The position numbers and the translations under genes are program-made. From CALFVT01 sp964513675 (GTDB lineage: Bacteria; Pseudomonadota; Alphaproteobacteria; Caulobacterales; Maricaulaceae), in contig CAZEOD010000001.1 of the NCBI GenBank assembly GCA_964513675.1, positions 1 through 64,000 on the forward strand: a stretch of DNA of 64,000 bases. Direction: 5' to 3'. Of this stretch, positions 41,900 through 50,681 are shown in pieces. Position 1 is the stretch's first letter. Each line of letters opens with the position of its first letter. Below the pieces are notes generated by a model. It worked only from the letters and a program-made list of their open reading frames with translations. It had not been told where the DNA came from and made no database searches.

Positions 41900-42295
41900 A
41901 TGGCAAGACGTAGTCGCACACAGGTTGAACAAGAAGATATTGAATTAAACATGACCCCCATGTTGGATGTTGTTTTTATTCTCCTCATCTTTTTTATTGT
42001 TACATCTGTTTTTGTTAAGACGCCCGGAATTGATCCAACCAAGCCCGAGGCTGTGACTGATGTGGATTGGAATCCCGGTATTCTCATTGCTGTAAATTCG
42101 GACAATGAAGTTTGGATTGATAAACGGCCTTACGATATTACAGAGGTTCGTCCGATTTTATTGACGATGCGGGACGAAAATCCAAAAGCGGAAGCGATTG
42201 TAATTGGGGATCAAAACGCTGAAGCGGGGACTGTGATGCAGGTCGTAGACATCATGGCTGATCTTAATATTTCGACACGTGTTTCGACACAGTAA
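41900..42295 (+). CDS. exbD: ExbD/TolR-family protein, second copy
   Basis: 131 residues. Membrane helix with the essential Asp23 in LNMTPMLDVVFILLIFF, then a periplasmic domain (about 50-131) with GILIAVNSDNEVWIDKR and AIVIGDQNAEAGTVMQVVD. No cysteines. Two ExbD proteins per cluster are usual in TtpC-containing systems and could form a heterodimer inside the ExbB pentamer. A 104-base gap separates it from the first exbD; that gap is AT-rich with no convincing hairpin. Confidence 0.93.
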   Translation: MARRSRTQVEQEDIELNMTPMLDVVFILLIFFIVTSVFVKTPGIDPTKPEAVTDVDWNPGILIAVNSDNEVWIDKRPYDITEVRPILLTMRDENPKAEAIVIGDQNAEAGTVMQVVDIMADLNISTRVSTQ

Positions 42296-42312
42296 TTGAA
42301 AGGATATTTGTT

Positions 42313-42942
42313 ATGGCTGCATTAATTCGTTGGGTTGTCGGTATCCCGCTTGCTGCATTTTTTACTTTTTTACTGTTCCTTGGTATGAAAGCCTTGATTG
42401 CAGGTGATTTCAAACCTCAAAAGAAATTAGCGGCTGCTAATTTTGATATTAACCCGCAGGTTGATGATATTAAACTGGTTGTCCGAGAAACTAAAGTTCA
42501 GGAAATCAAGAAAGTTGTTACGCCGCCGCCGCCGCCGCAAATCGAGCGCCAGCAAGCTGCGAAACCAACAGAAGCGATTGCATCTCTTGAAGGAGCTATC
42601 CCGGAATTTGAAGCTCCAAAGATTGACCGCTCTAACTTTAAGATCACAGTGTCTGACCGCGATGCGCAGCCGCTTGTCCGTATTCCGCCAATCATGCCCC
42701 CCCGCGCTGAGCGGTCGGGTCATTGCAAAGTTAAATTTGATGTGAGCCCAGAAGGCCAACCCTTTAATGTTGTGGCGACATTCTGCTCGCAGAGCGTTTT
42801 TAAACGTGCCTCAACAAAGTCTGTTCAAAAGTGGAAGTATAATCCGAAAATCGTCGATGGCCGTGCTACAGCACGTAAAGGTGTTGAGAGCAGAATTACA
42901 TTCCGCCTCGCAGACGAACGCGGAAATATTATTCCTGAGTAG
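42313..42942 (+). CDS. tonB: TonB energy-transducer protein
   Basis: 209 residues. N-terminal membrane anchor (about 5-30, WVVGIPLAAFFTFLLFLG), a periplasmic spacer with polyproline (VVTPPPPPQIERQ, about 68-80) and a TonB C-terminal domain (about 118-205) with PPIMPPRAERSGHCKVKFDV and the conserved VQKWKYNPKIVDGRA, which is the TonB-box-contacting YxP-like region. Cys138 and Cys158 lie on neighbouring strands and could form a disulfide. It delivers proton-motive energy to outer-membrane receptors; no TonB-dependent receptor gene is in the window. Confidence 0.93.
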   Translation: MAALIRWVVGIPLAAFFTFLLFLGMKALIAGDFKPQKKLAAANFDINPQVDDIKLVVRETKVQEIKKVVTPPPPPQIERQQAAKPTEAIASLEGAIPEFEAPKIDRSNFKITVSDRDAQPLVRIPPIMPPRAERSGHCKVKFDVSPEGQPFNVVATFCSQSVFKRASTKSVQKWKYNPKIVDGRATARKGVESRITFRLADERGNIIPE

Positions 42943-43025
42943 CTAGACCAACAGTCTTCCAGTCTTTGGGTTGGAAGAAATTAATTATAGTTCAGATAAT
43001 GAACATTTTAACTGCGGAGACGCTC

Positions 43026-44531
43026 GTGGCTTTAATCAGCACAAAAAAATCATTCAAGTCTTTACTCCTCGCGGGTGTGATTGGCACATTTGGCGTGAGT
43101 TTTACATCTGTCCATCTTGATGCTCATATCGTACATGCACAAGATGCCGCTCAAGAAGGCCGCCAATTTTCCGCCAAATCGGGCGAGATTGTTAATGCCG
43201 CTTTACAGTTTATCAATACAGATCAATATCAAGCTGCTTTGGGCGAAATATCAAAAGCATTAGCGCTTCCTGATTTAAACTCATATGAAAAATCAGTCAT
43301 CTATCAAATGCAAGGCTCTGCGCTTTATGAGGTGAAGCGTACAGCCGAGGCTATTCAGGCTTTTGAAAATTCAATCCGTGCGGGTGGGCTTCTTCCAAAT
43401 GAAGCTAGTCAGTTACGCCTAAATATTGGGCAGTTACTTATTGGCGAAGGCCAATATGTTCGCGGCGCTGAAATGATTGAAAATTGGGGCCGGTCTGGTA
43501 ATACAATTAAGCCTCAACATGTTTCGCTGTTAGTACAGGCGTGGGTTTCTTCTGAAAATTACAGCCGGGCTTTACCATGGGCCCAGCGTTGGTTTAACGA
43601 GGCGAGCCCGAAAGAGCGTAAGCATTTTGATCTTCTCAATTTCCTTTACAATAACCTTGGTCAACCGGGTAAACAGGCCGATATCGTCAAGCAGATGATT
43701 AATCGCTGGCCTGAAGATAAATCTCTATGGGATGCGTGGTCATCACTTCTAGCCAATGGCGGGCGTGAGCAAGAAGCTTTTGAAGTTAATAAAATGCTTT
43801 ATCTTGGCGGCGCTTTGAGTGATGAGGCGGATTTGCTTAAGGTTGTTCAGTATTATTCTTTCTATGATATGCCCTATCAAGCCGCTCAGATTCTCGAAAA
43901 TGAGATGAATGCGGGTAAGATCGCGCAAAACGCAGAACGCCTCGTTCAATTATCTGATCTTTACCGTCAGGCGCGTGAATATAAGAAAGCCATTCCTATC
44001 CTTGAGCGCGCAGCGTCTCAATCGGGAACAGGTAAACTATATGCTGATCTCGGCGAAGCGCTTTATAACGAAGGTGATTGTGTAAAGGCCGAAAAAGCGT
44101 TCCAAGAAGCGATGACACGCGGCTTTGACCGTGGTAAATCTTGGATGTTGATTGCGACTTGCCGTTATGAGGATGCGCAAAAAGAACCGCGCGAAGTCTG
44201 CAAGACGACAACAAAAGCACAGCGCGCTGAATCGACTAAAAATAAAAAGCGTAACTTTGCTAAAGAAGCCTTCCAAAGCGTTCCGTCATCATCTCGCGAA
44301 AAACGTAATGCGAATAAGTGGGTGTCTTTTATCAATGCTGAATATAAAGCGATTGAAGACCGTTGCGAATTTGAGAAAAACGTCGAAAAAGAATTATGTT
44401 TTGTTAAAATCAAGCAGGCCTATGATGCAGAAGTCTTCAAGGGCAGTTTCGAGCTTGACGATCAAAAATGTAAAGCTTTCAAGCCAGAATATGACAGTAT
44501 TTTCCGCGTGAAAGTTTCTGAAGCCGAATAA
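43026..44531 (+). CDS. TPR-repeat periplasmic protein of the TonB cluster
   Basis: About 501 residues. I chose GTG 43026 because GGAGA precedes it and a normal signal peptide begins there (ending HIVHAQD); upstream in-frame ATGs at 42999 and 42966 give awkward N-terminal extensions. The mature protein is mostly tetratricopeptide-like helical repeats (about 40-370; for example YQAALGEISKALALPDLN, ALYEVKRTAEAIQAFENS, KAEKAFQEAMTRGFDRG). The C-terminal 140 residues are highly charged and contain six cysteines (in GDCVK, ATCRY, EVCKT, DRCEF, ELCFV, QKCKA). TPR proteins of this kind accompany TonB2/TtpC systems as assembly factors. A strong terminator follows. Confidence 0.85.
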   Translation: MALISTKKSFKSLLLAGVIGTFGVSFTSVHLDAHIVHAQDAAQEGRQFSAKSGEIVNAALQFINTDQYQAALGEISKALALPDLNSYEKSVIYQMQGSALYEVKRTAEAIQAFENSIRAGGLLPNEASQLRLNIGQLLIGEGQYVRGAEMIENWGRSGNTIKPQHVSLLVQAWVSSENYSRALPWAQRWFNEASPKERKHFDLLNFLYNNLGQPGKQADIVKQMINRWPEDKSLWDAWSSLLANGGREQEAFEVNKMLYLGGALSDEADLLKVVQYYSFYDMPYQAAQILENEMNAGKIAQNAERLVQLSDLYRQAREYKKAIPILERAASQSGTGKLYADLGEALYNEGDCVKAEKAFQEAMTRGFDRGKSWMLIATCRYEDAQKEPREVCKTTTKAQRAESTKNKKRNFAKEAFQSVPSSSREKRNANKWVSFINAEYKAIEDRCEFEKNVEKELCFVKIKQAYDAEVFKGSFELDDQKCKAFKPEYDSIFRVKVSEAE

Positions 44532-44556
44532 TCTGGTTAGATATTCTCTGAATTTT

Positions 44557-44582
44557 AAACCGCGCTCTAAGCGCGGTTTTTT
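44557..44582 (+). terminator. Rho-independent terminator of the TonB cluster
   Basis: Perfect 10-base stem AAACCGCGCT / AGCGCGGTTT with a CTA loop, followed by TTT continuing a six-T run. It lies 26 bases after the TPR gene stop and marks the end of the cluster. Confidence 0.9.
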
Positions 44583-44609
44583 ATTGGGCAATAAAATAAA
44601 GCCTTTGGT

Positions 44610-46712
44610 TTATTGTGTCACAGCGACAGCAAAAGCATATTCTTCGGCGAGGTCTTTAAGGGCATCATAACGGCCTGATTCTCCGGCATGTCCTGCGCTC
44701 ATATTTGTTTTCATCAAGATGGGCGCAGCGGCTTGCTGGTGCTCGCGCAAAATAGCCGCCCATTTGGCGGGCTCCCAATAAGTCACGCGGGGGTCGGTCA
44801 GCCCCGCTGTTATTAACATAGCGGGATATGCTTTAGGCCGCACATTATCATAAGGCGAATAGGACGCGATCAGCGCATAGGCTGAGGGATCCGTAATTGG
44901 GTTGCCCCATTCGGGCCATTCCGGCGGCGTTAGCGGCAGGCTATCGTCTGAAATTGTTGTGAGAACATCCACAAAGGGGACATTCCCAATAATTCCAGCA
45001 AATAACTCTGGGGCTTGATTGACGGCGGCGCCGACTAATAACCCCCCCGCAGATCCGCCATGGCCGACGATCTGTCCTTGCGCTGTGTAGTTTTGCTCGC
45101 AAAGCGCGCGGCCAACATCAACAAAATCATTAAAGCTATTGGGCTTTTTTTCCAATTTCCCATCTAAATACCATTGATAGCCTTTCGCTTGACTACCGCG
45201 AATATGGGCAATGACATAAACAAAACCCCGGTCAACAAGCGATAAAAGCGAGGTTCTAAATGCGGCAGGAATGGTATAGCCGTAAGAGCCATATCCATAA
45301 AGTAAACAGGGGGCGGAGCCGTCAATCACTGTGTCTTTATGGCGTAATATAGTGACGGGAATCTGGGCGCCGTCACGGGCTGTGACCGAGATTCGATCCG
45401 TTACATAATCGCTTGCGTCATGGCCGCTTGGAACGCGGCGTGTTTTTCGTAAGGTGCGCGTTTGCGTTGTCATATTATAATCAAAGACTTGTCCGGGCGT
45501 GGTCGGCGATGAGTAGCTAAAGCGTATGATATCTGTGTGATATTCCAATCCGGGCATAAGACCGAGGCTATAGGCGGCCTCATCAAAGGAGATGTCATGC
45601 GTCGTTCCAGATTTTAGATCCGTTATGACAATACGCGGAAGCGCTTTTTCCCGTTCCATACGGACAAGATGATTTTCATAAAGCGTCAAAGACAGGATAA
45701 GCCGCCCAGATTTATGCGGGTCATAGGGCGTCCAATTATCACGGCTTGTTTTATTATGGCTGCATTGCATGATCTGAAAGTCGACGGCTTGATTATAATT
45801 GGTCAGGATAAAAAATTGATCGCCGTGGTCTACAAGACTATATTCACAGCCTTCAAGGCGAGGCGCGAAACAAAGGGGCGGCGTATCTGGAGCATCTGCG
45901 GGAATCAACCAAATCTCCGATGTGGTGTGATTATGTACATTGATCTCTATAAATTTGCCGGAATCAGATTCGCCGATAGAAACAAAAAATGCGGGGTCTT
46001 TTTCTTGATAAATAAGACGAGGCTGGGATTTTGGATCGAAAATATCTTTGGCATATACAAAACAGGGGCGCTGATTTTCATCGCGCTCGATCCAAAAAAT
46101 TGTACGGCTATCTTTGGCCCATTGTAATCCCCCGCCAGAGCGAGCGATATTTGTGTCTATGCGGTTCCCGCCAATCGTTTGGATAAATATGCGGTAATTT
46201 TCAGCGCCTTGTTCATCGACACTATAGGCCAAATGTTCATGATTAGGGCTATGTTCTGCACTGCCGAGGTTAAAAAATCCGGGATAGTTTTTGGCTAAAA
46301 TATCCGCATCAAGTAACGGCGTTTCATCCGATAATGTCAGTTTGTCCCGATCATCAATACGGGCGCGCATGAAGATACCGTGCTGATCACCTTCTCGGTA
46401 GCGGTGATAATAAGCGTAAGCGCCGTCCGGTGTTGGAACATCAGACTCGCTGGGCTCAATACGGCCCTTCATTTCCTCAAATATATCGGCGGCTAAATCT
46501 TTAATCGGGGCTGTGACGGCTTTGTAATAATCATTTTCAGCGTCAAGCACGGCGCGAATATCAGGGCTTAAAACTTTGGGGTCTTGCATAACCTCGCGCC
46601 AATTATCTGCCCGTAGCCACGCATAGTTATCAGTCCGGGTAATGCCGTGCTGCGTAATATGGTGAGGGCGCGTCTCAATATGGGGAGGTTTGGGGGTCAA
46701 ATCGAGTGTCAT
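44610..46712 (-). CDS. ptrB: Oligopeptidase B-like S9A serine peptidase
   Basis: Cleaves short peptides after basic residues. 700 residues from ATG 46712, preferred because AAAGG lies upstream; ATG 46745 is the alternative. N-terminal beta-propeller domain (about 70-440), C-terminal alpha/beta-hydrolase domain with nucleophile Ser554 in GHGGSAGGLLVGA, Asp640 in AGLTDPRVTYWEPAKW and His675 in MSAGHAGESGRYDAL. The AHIRGSQAKGYQWYLDGK and FNDFVDVGRALCEQ blocks are typical of oligopeptidase B. No signal peptide, so cytoplasmic. Alone on its strand between the TonB cluster and the DUF2336 gene. Confidence 0.93.
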   Translation of the reverse strand: MTLDLTPKPPHIETRPHHITQHGITRTDNYAWLRADNWREVMQDPKVLSPDIRAVLDAENDYYKAVTAPIKDLAADIFEEMKGRIEPSESDVPTPDGAYAYYHRYREGDQHGIFMRARIDDRDKLTLSDETPLLDADILAKNYPGFFNLGSAEHSPNHEHLAYSVDEQGAENYRIFIQTIGGNRIDTNIARSGGGLQWAKDSRTIFWIERDENQRPCFVYAKDIFDPKSQPRLIYQEKDPAFFVSIGESDSGKFIEINVHNHTTSEIWLIPADAPDTPPLCFAPRLEGCEYSLVDHGDQFFILTNYNQAVDFQIMQCSHNKTSRDNWTPYDPHKSGRLILSLTLYENHLVRMEREKALPRIVITDLKSGTTHDISFDEAAYSLGLMPGLEYHTDIIRFSYSSPTTPGQVFDYNMTTQTRTLRKTRRVPSGHDASDYVTDRISVTARDGAQIPVTILRHKDTVIDGSAPCLLYGYGSYGYTIPAAFRTSLLSLVDRGFVYVIAHIRGSQAKGYQWYLDGKLEKKPNSFNDFVDVGRALCEQNYTAQGQIVGHGGSAGGLLVGAAVNQAPELFAGIIGNVPFVDVLTTISDDSLPLTPPEWPEWGNPITDPSAYALIASYSPYDNVRPKAYPAMLITAGLTDPRVTYWEPAKWAAILREHQQAAAPILMKTNMSAGHAGESGRYDALKDLAEEYAFAVAVTQ

Positions 46713-46849
46713 GCGGGAGCCTTTATTATCTGGATTTAACGTCATTAGAAGCTATGATGAAAATATCAATGCATCATCTGTGAACATAGACGCAATATAG
46801 TTATCTTTCATTAACCGCTTTTGCGTAGTCTTAGGGCGAATATAACTCG

Positions 46850-46864
46850 GATTCATTACGATTC
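46850..46864. promoter_or_regulatory. Pair of GANTC sites before the DUF2336 gene
   Basis: Two GATTC sequences (46850-46854 and 46860-46864) lie 19-33 bases before the DUF2336 start. GANTC is the target of the CcrM cell-cycle methyltransferase in most Alphaproteobacteria, so methylation state could affect this promoter. Occurrence by chance is possible. Confidence 0.35.
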
Positions 46865-46882
46865 GAGATGAGGTAAAGTAGA

Positions 46883-48115
46883 ATGTTGCAGCCCGCCGCA
46901 CTCAATTTAGAAGAGACAGCGCCCCAAGGGCGTAAAGTGGAGACGATATCCGTACGCGCACGTTTAGCAAAACGGCTTGCTGATGTCATTTGTATTCCGG
47001 CAAGCCAGATTACCCCACAAGAACGGCATATGGCCGGCGATGTTCTCGTCGATCTTTTACGTGATGCGGATATAAAAATCCGCGAAGGCGTGGCGCGCCG
47101 CTTAACTATGCTGAATGAGGCCCCACGTAACATCCTCGTTATGTTGGCCAAAGATGATATTAAAGTCGCTCAACATGTTTTGGAAAACTCCAAATCCTTG
47201 ACAGATTCAGACCTTATCGGAATAGCAAAATCAACATTTTCAAAACATCATCAAATTATGGCTCGCCGCCGACATGTGGCTGACGGTGTGGTTGATGCGC
47301 TTGTTACATTCATGGATGAAAGCGTTATTGAACGGCTCCTTATTAACAAAGGCACGAGCTTTCCTGAGAATGCCATTCAGCGCGTTTTGGCAGCATCGCG
47401 GCATAATCCGCGTTATGTCGAGCTTTTGGTCAAGCGTGAAGAGCTTCGCCCTGCGCATGGTTTAACACTCTTTTGGTGGGCTGATAGTAAATCTCGCCGT
47501 ATAATTTTGCAAAGATTTGGCGTGACGCGCAATATCTTACAAGAGTCTTGCGGAGACCTTTTTAAAGCTGCGGCCGGTGAAGGCTGGGGGGATCCTGCGT
47601 CCCGAAAAGCATTGCAATTTATTGAGCGTCGTCAACGCAACCGGGCTGCGATTGCGCGCAGTGATTTCGAAAGCCTTGAGGCCGCGATCGACCAAGCGGC
47701 TGAGGCGGGATTAACGCGCCAAGTCACCCAAGAAATTGCCTATATGGCAGGCGTCAAGCCGGCAACAGGTGCGCAGATTTTAACGGATAAATCAGGCGAA
47801 GCTTTAGCCGTATTTTGTAAAGCGCCAGGCCTAAAACGTAGCTATTTGGAGAAGCTTTGGATTGCCTTAAGGCGTCCGCTTAAAACCGAGACAGGTGAAT
47901 ATACGGAAGATTATCAACGTGTTTTAGCGGCTTATGATTCGATCTCGACAGATAAAGCGCAAACCGTCTTACGCTATTGGAACTGGTCACTTACATCGGC
48001 GCTTAATGCCGATGTTATTGCGCATATTAAACGCGGCGTGGTTCCGCAAGGCAGTGAATATACCGACGCCGCAATCTCAGCCGCGCTTGTATTTGGTAAT
48101 AAAAACGCAAAATAA
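46883..48115 (+). CDS. DUF2336 domain protein
   Basis: 410 residues, all-helical and without signal peptide or membrane segments. The region ISVRARLAKRLADVIC, DVLVDLLRDADIKIREGVAR and APRNILVMLAKDDIKVAQHV reads as HEAT-like repeats typical of the alphaproteobacterial DUF2336 family, whose role is not established; some members are linked to cell-cycle or stress signalling. Further helical repeats fill residues 150-400 (AVFCKAPGLKRSYLEKLW). Divergent from ptrB, with two GANTC sites in its upstream region; 166 bases from the mrp operon. Confidence 0.82.
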   Translation: MLQPAALNLEETAPQGRKVETISVRARLAKRLADVICIPASQITPQERHMAGDVLVDLLRDADIKIREGVARRLTMLNEAPRNILVMLAKDDIKVAQHVLENSKSLTDSDLIGIAKSTFSKHHQIMARRRHVADGVVDALVTFMDESVIERLLINKGTSFPENAIQRVLAASRHNPRYVELLVKREELRPAHGLTLFWWADSKSRRIILQRFGVTRNILQESCGDLFKAAAGEGWGDPASRKALQFIERRQRNRAAIARSDFESLEAAIDQAAEAGLTRQVTQEIAYMAGVKPATGAQILTDKSGEALAVFCKAPGLKRSYLEKLWIALRRPLKTETGEYTEDYQRVLAAYDSISTDKAQTVLRYWNWSLTSALNADVIAHIKRGVVPQGSEYTDAAISAALVFGNKNAK

Positions 48116-48181
48116 AAAGCTTTTTCCTCGATTTTAAAATTTAATCTTTTGCTATTTTTTAGGTCTATTATGTAACATGTG

Positions 48182-48204
48182 TTCAGCATGGTTATAACGC
48201 TGAA
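48182..48204. promoter_or_regulatory. Inverted repeat upstream of the antiporter operon
   Basis: TTCAGC (48182-48187) and GCTGAA (48199-48204) form a 6-base inverted repeat about 80 bases before the first mrp gene. It could be an operator or a weak hairpin; no T-run follows and no promoter boxes are convincing. Confidence 0.25.
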
Positions 48205-48281
48205 ATATCATAATATTTTAGTAAAAAAGCTTGGTTCTTGAATATATACTGTTAGAACACTGCCAGCATAATGTTCTGGTG

Positions 48282-48788
48282 ATGATTTTGTTCAGATTTT
48301 CAATTTTTCTTACGATTGGCATGGCGGCATATTGGATGGCGTTATCGGGCTATTTCAAACCGCTTTTACTTATCCTTGGCGTTCTTTCTATTTTAATCGT
48401 TGTCGGTTTAATCCACCGCATGAAAATTATGGATGAAGAGACTGTGCCTTATCTTCATATCCCTAAAAGCTTGTCATATTTTTCATGGCTATTTCGCGAA
48501 ATAGCCAAGGCAAATATGGATGTTGTTAAAGCTGTGTTATCCCCGAATATAGACGTGACGCCCGGTATGCTCACCGTCCCAGCGGATCAAGAAAGTGACG
48601 TCGGCAAAACAATGTTCGCCAATTCTATTACGCTCACTCCCGGTACGGTTAGCGTTGCGGTTGATGAGGATAAGATTATTGTTCATGCGCTTTTATCCAA
48701 TCGGGTAACGGTCGATGATTTTGATGACATGGCTGCGCGCTCTGCATGGTCGCTTGGTGATAAACTCAACCAAAGCAAGGGGGCTTAA
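48282..48788 (+). CDS. mrpE: Cation/H+ antiporter subunit E (MrpE/MnhE)
   Basis: 168 residues from ATG 48282. Two N-terminal membrane helices (about 5-42), then a soluble domain with SWLFREIAKANMDVVKAVLS, TPGTVSVAVDEDKIIVHALL (the most conserved MrpE stretch) and a C-terminal helix. First gene of the Mrp/Mbh-like operon, 166 bases after the DUF2336 gene. The longer frame from 48231 would add a non-conserved N-terminus. Confidence 0.9.
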   Translation: MILFRFSIFLTIGMAAYWMALSGYFKPLLLILGVLSILIVVGLIHRMKIMDEETVPYLHIPKSLSYFSWLFREIAKANMDVVKAVLSPNIDVTPGMLTVPADQESDVGKTMFANSITLTPGTVSVAVDEDKIIVHALLSNRVTVDDFDDMAARSAWSLGDKLNQSKGA

Positions 48789-48789
48789 A

Positions 48790-49116
48790 ATGGAGAGTTT
48801 CATCGCTTATTTTAATCTGGGGGCCGCATTTTTTCTCCTGATTACGATGATGTTGATGTTGGGGCGCTTAATCGCGGGGCCAACACTTTATGACCGTTTG
48901 TTGGCGGTTAACTCATTTGGGACGAAGATCGTGATTTTTTTATGCCTTTTTTGTATGATTATTGGCCGCCCAGACGGCGTTGATATTGCTATACTTTACG
49001 CGCTGATGAACTTCATTGCGACAATCGCCGTCTTGAAATTTTTTCGCTATAATACGTTGGATTTGTCATTAGATGCGGCTTATCTGCGTGATAAAGCTGC
49101 GGAGGATGAGGCGTGA
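48790..49116 (+). CDS. mrpF: Cation/H+ antiporter subunit F (MrpF/MnhF)
   Basis: 108 residues, three membrane helices. Typical sequence GRLIAGPTLYDRLLAVNSFG, then DIAILYALMNFIATIAVLKF. Start ATG 48790 lies 1 base after the mrpE stop; the end overlaps the GTG start of the next gene (GTGA). Confidence 0.92.
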   Translation: MESFIAYFNLGAAFFLLITMMLMLGRLIAGPTLYDRLLAVNSFGTKIVIFLCLFCMIIGRPDGVDIAILYALMNFIATIAVLKFFRYNTLDLSLDAAYLRDKAAEDEA

Positions 49117-49553
49117 TTGACCTTATTTTAGCTGCGGCAGGCAGTACAGTTCAAGCGGCAGAGCATGGGAGTTTTGTCTTTGATTGGCACGGCGTTTTTA
49201 ACGTTTTAATTACCGCCATATCTGTGGCCTCAATTTCAGGCGGGATATTCTTTGTTTTTGCAGGAACGCTAGGCGTTTTACGCTTGCCAGATTTTTTCAC
49301 GCGAATCCATGCGGCCGGCATGACGGACACTTTGGGCGTCGAGCTTATTTTGCTGGGCTTAATTATTCAGGCCGGATTTAGTTTGTTGAGCCTTAAGTTT
49401 CTCCTTGTTGCCTTTTTTCTATTGTTAACAAGCCCGACTGCAACACATGCGATAGCCAATGCGGCGTATCATGCCGGGTTAAAGCCATATTTGGGGCGGT
49501 ATCAATCGCCAAATATTGCTGAATTGCGCGGTCCTCAGGAGCCGAAAAAATGA
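49113..49553 (+). CDS. mrpG: Cation/H+ antiporter subunit G (MrpG/MnhG)
   Basis: 146 residues starting with GTG inside the mrpF stop (GTGA). Membrane helices near 38-60, 72-90 and 92-112. Diagnostic LGVLRLPDFFTRIHAAGMTD and the LLTSPTATHAIANAAYHAG block. The stop overlaps the next ATG as ATGA. Subunit G forms part of the membrane arm of Mrp complexes. Confidence 0.93.
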   Translation: MIDLILAAAGSTVQAAEHGSFVFDWHGVFNVLITAISVASISGGIFFVFAGTLGVLRLPDFFTRIHAAGMTDTLGVELILLGLIIQAGFSLLSLKFLLVAFFLLLTSPTATHAIANAAYHAGLKPYLGRYQSPNIAELRGPQEPKK

Positions 49554-50236
49554 GTCCGCAAATAATACTCGACTTAGGCTTGATCTCTATGCTTTTGGTG
49601 ATCGCATTTGCGATTATTCGTATGCGATCTTTATTTGCGATTGTGATGTTGCAGGGCGTCTATAGCCTCGTCTCTGCCGCGTGGTTTGTATCGCTTGATG
49701 CGGTTGACGTAGCGTTTACGGAGGCCGCTGTTGGCGCGGGCGTTTCAACGGTTTTGATGTTGGCGGCGATGCTTTTGGCAGACCGTCAATCAGCAGAAGT
49801 GTCACTCCGCCGCCAAATCGCGCCTATTATTATTGTTATCGCAACAGGGCTGACCTTGTTTTACGCTATTGGCGATATGCCAATTTACGGCGATGCTAAT
49901 TCTCCGGCGAATAGCTATGTGGGGGCTGGTTATTTAGAGCGGACGGCCGAAGATATCCATATTCCCAATGTTGTGACCGCTGTGCTGGCAAGCTATCGCG
50001 GCTTTGATACATTTGGCGAGACAGTTGTTATTTTTGCGGCGGGACTGGGCGTACTGCTCCTTTTGGGATTAAATGGGAATGCTGGAAAGTGGCGAGCGGC
50101 CCCGAACGGCGTAGATATTGGCGGGGCTAATACGCCTTCGGTAAATTTGACCCCGAAAGCGGATGCTGAGCCTTCAACAGTTTCAACAGATGCTAAGCCG
50201 AAAACGCAAAAAAAATCAAAACCGAAGGAGGCATAG
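49550..50236 (+). CDS. DUF4040 / MbhD-MbhE-like subunit (separate C-terminal part of MrpA)
   Basis: 228 residues, about seven membrane helices. The first half (SMLLVIAFAIIRMRSLFAIV, FTEAAVGAGVSTVLMLAAML) is the DUF4040/MbhD region that in standard Mrp systems is fused to the end of MrpA; the second half (PNVVTAVLASYRGFDTFGET, VVIFAAGLGVLLLLG) corresponds to MbhE/NuoJ-like sequence. Here it is an independent gene, as in archaeal Mbh-type complexes. The tail is Lys/Pro/Thr-rich and cytoplasmic. It overlaps mrpG by 4 bases and precedes mrpB by 3. Confidence 0.87.
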   Translation: MSPQIILDLGLISMLLVIAFAIIRMRSLFAIVMLQGVYSLVSAAWFVSLDAVDVAFTEAAVGAGVSTVLMLAAMLLADRQSAEVSLRRQIAPIIIVIATGLTLFYAIGDMPIYGDANSPANSYVGAGYLERTAEDIHIPNVVTAVLASYRGFDTFGETVVIFAAGLGVLLLLGLNGNAGKWRAAPNGVDIGGANTPSVNLTPKADAEPSTVSTDAKPKTQKKSKPKEA

Positions 50237-50239
50237 CTC

Positions 50240-50680
50240 ATGAGTCCCCATGGTATTCTTCGCGTTGTTTCTAAGTTTTTAATCCCTTTTATTGCGATCT
50301 TTGCGTTTTATGTTCAATTTCACGGGGATTACGGACCGGGCGGCGGCTTTCAAGCCGGCGTGATCTTAGCGGCCTCTGTTATACTTTATGCGCTGATTTT
50401 TGGCTTAGACGCGGCGAAGCGCGCGGTTCCGCCGTCATGGATTCGGTTTGGAATGATGTTGGGCGTTTTCCTTTACGGCGGGACAGGTGTGGCTACTTGG
50501 CTTTTGGGCGGTGAATTTTTGAACTATAGCGTTTTCACACCTGACCATCCTTCCCACGGACAGCATTACGGCATTTTATTCGTTGAACTTGGTGTCCTTC
50601 TGGCAGTTGCGAGCGTTATGTTAGCTATTTTTTATGCCTTTGGGAGTCGTCAGGCCGAAATTTCGGATAAGGATTGGTAG
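50240..50680 (+). CDS. mrpB: Cation/H+ antiporter subunit B (MrpB/MnhB)
   Basis: 146 residues with four membrane helices. The signature FHGDYGPGGGFQAGVILAAS is unmistakable for MnhB, followed by VATWLLGGEFLNYS and GILFVELGVLLAVASVMLAI. It is 3 bases after the DUF4040 gene and 1 base before mrpC. Confidence 0.94.
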   Translation: MSPHGILRVVSKFLIPFIAIFAFYVQFHGDYGPGGGFQAGVILAASVILYALIFGLDAAKRAVPPSWIRFGMMLGVFLYGGTGVATWLLGGEFLNYSVFTPDHPSHGQHYGILFVELGVLLAVASVMLAIFYAFGSRQAEISDKDW

Positions 50681-50681
50681 C

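Noticed and set aside
45669..46127. 152-residue frame antisense to ptrB
   Set aside because: Inside the conserved propeller domain of oligopeptidase B; no supporting signal.
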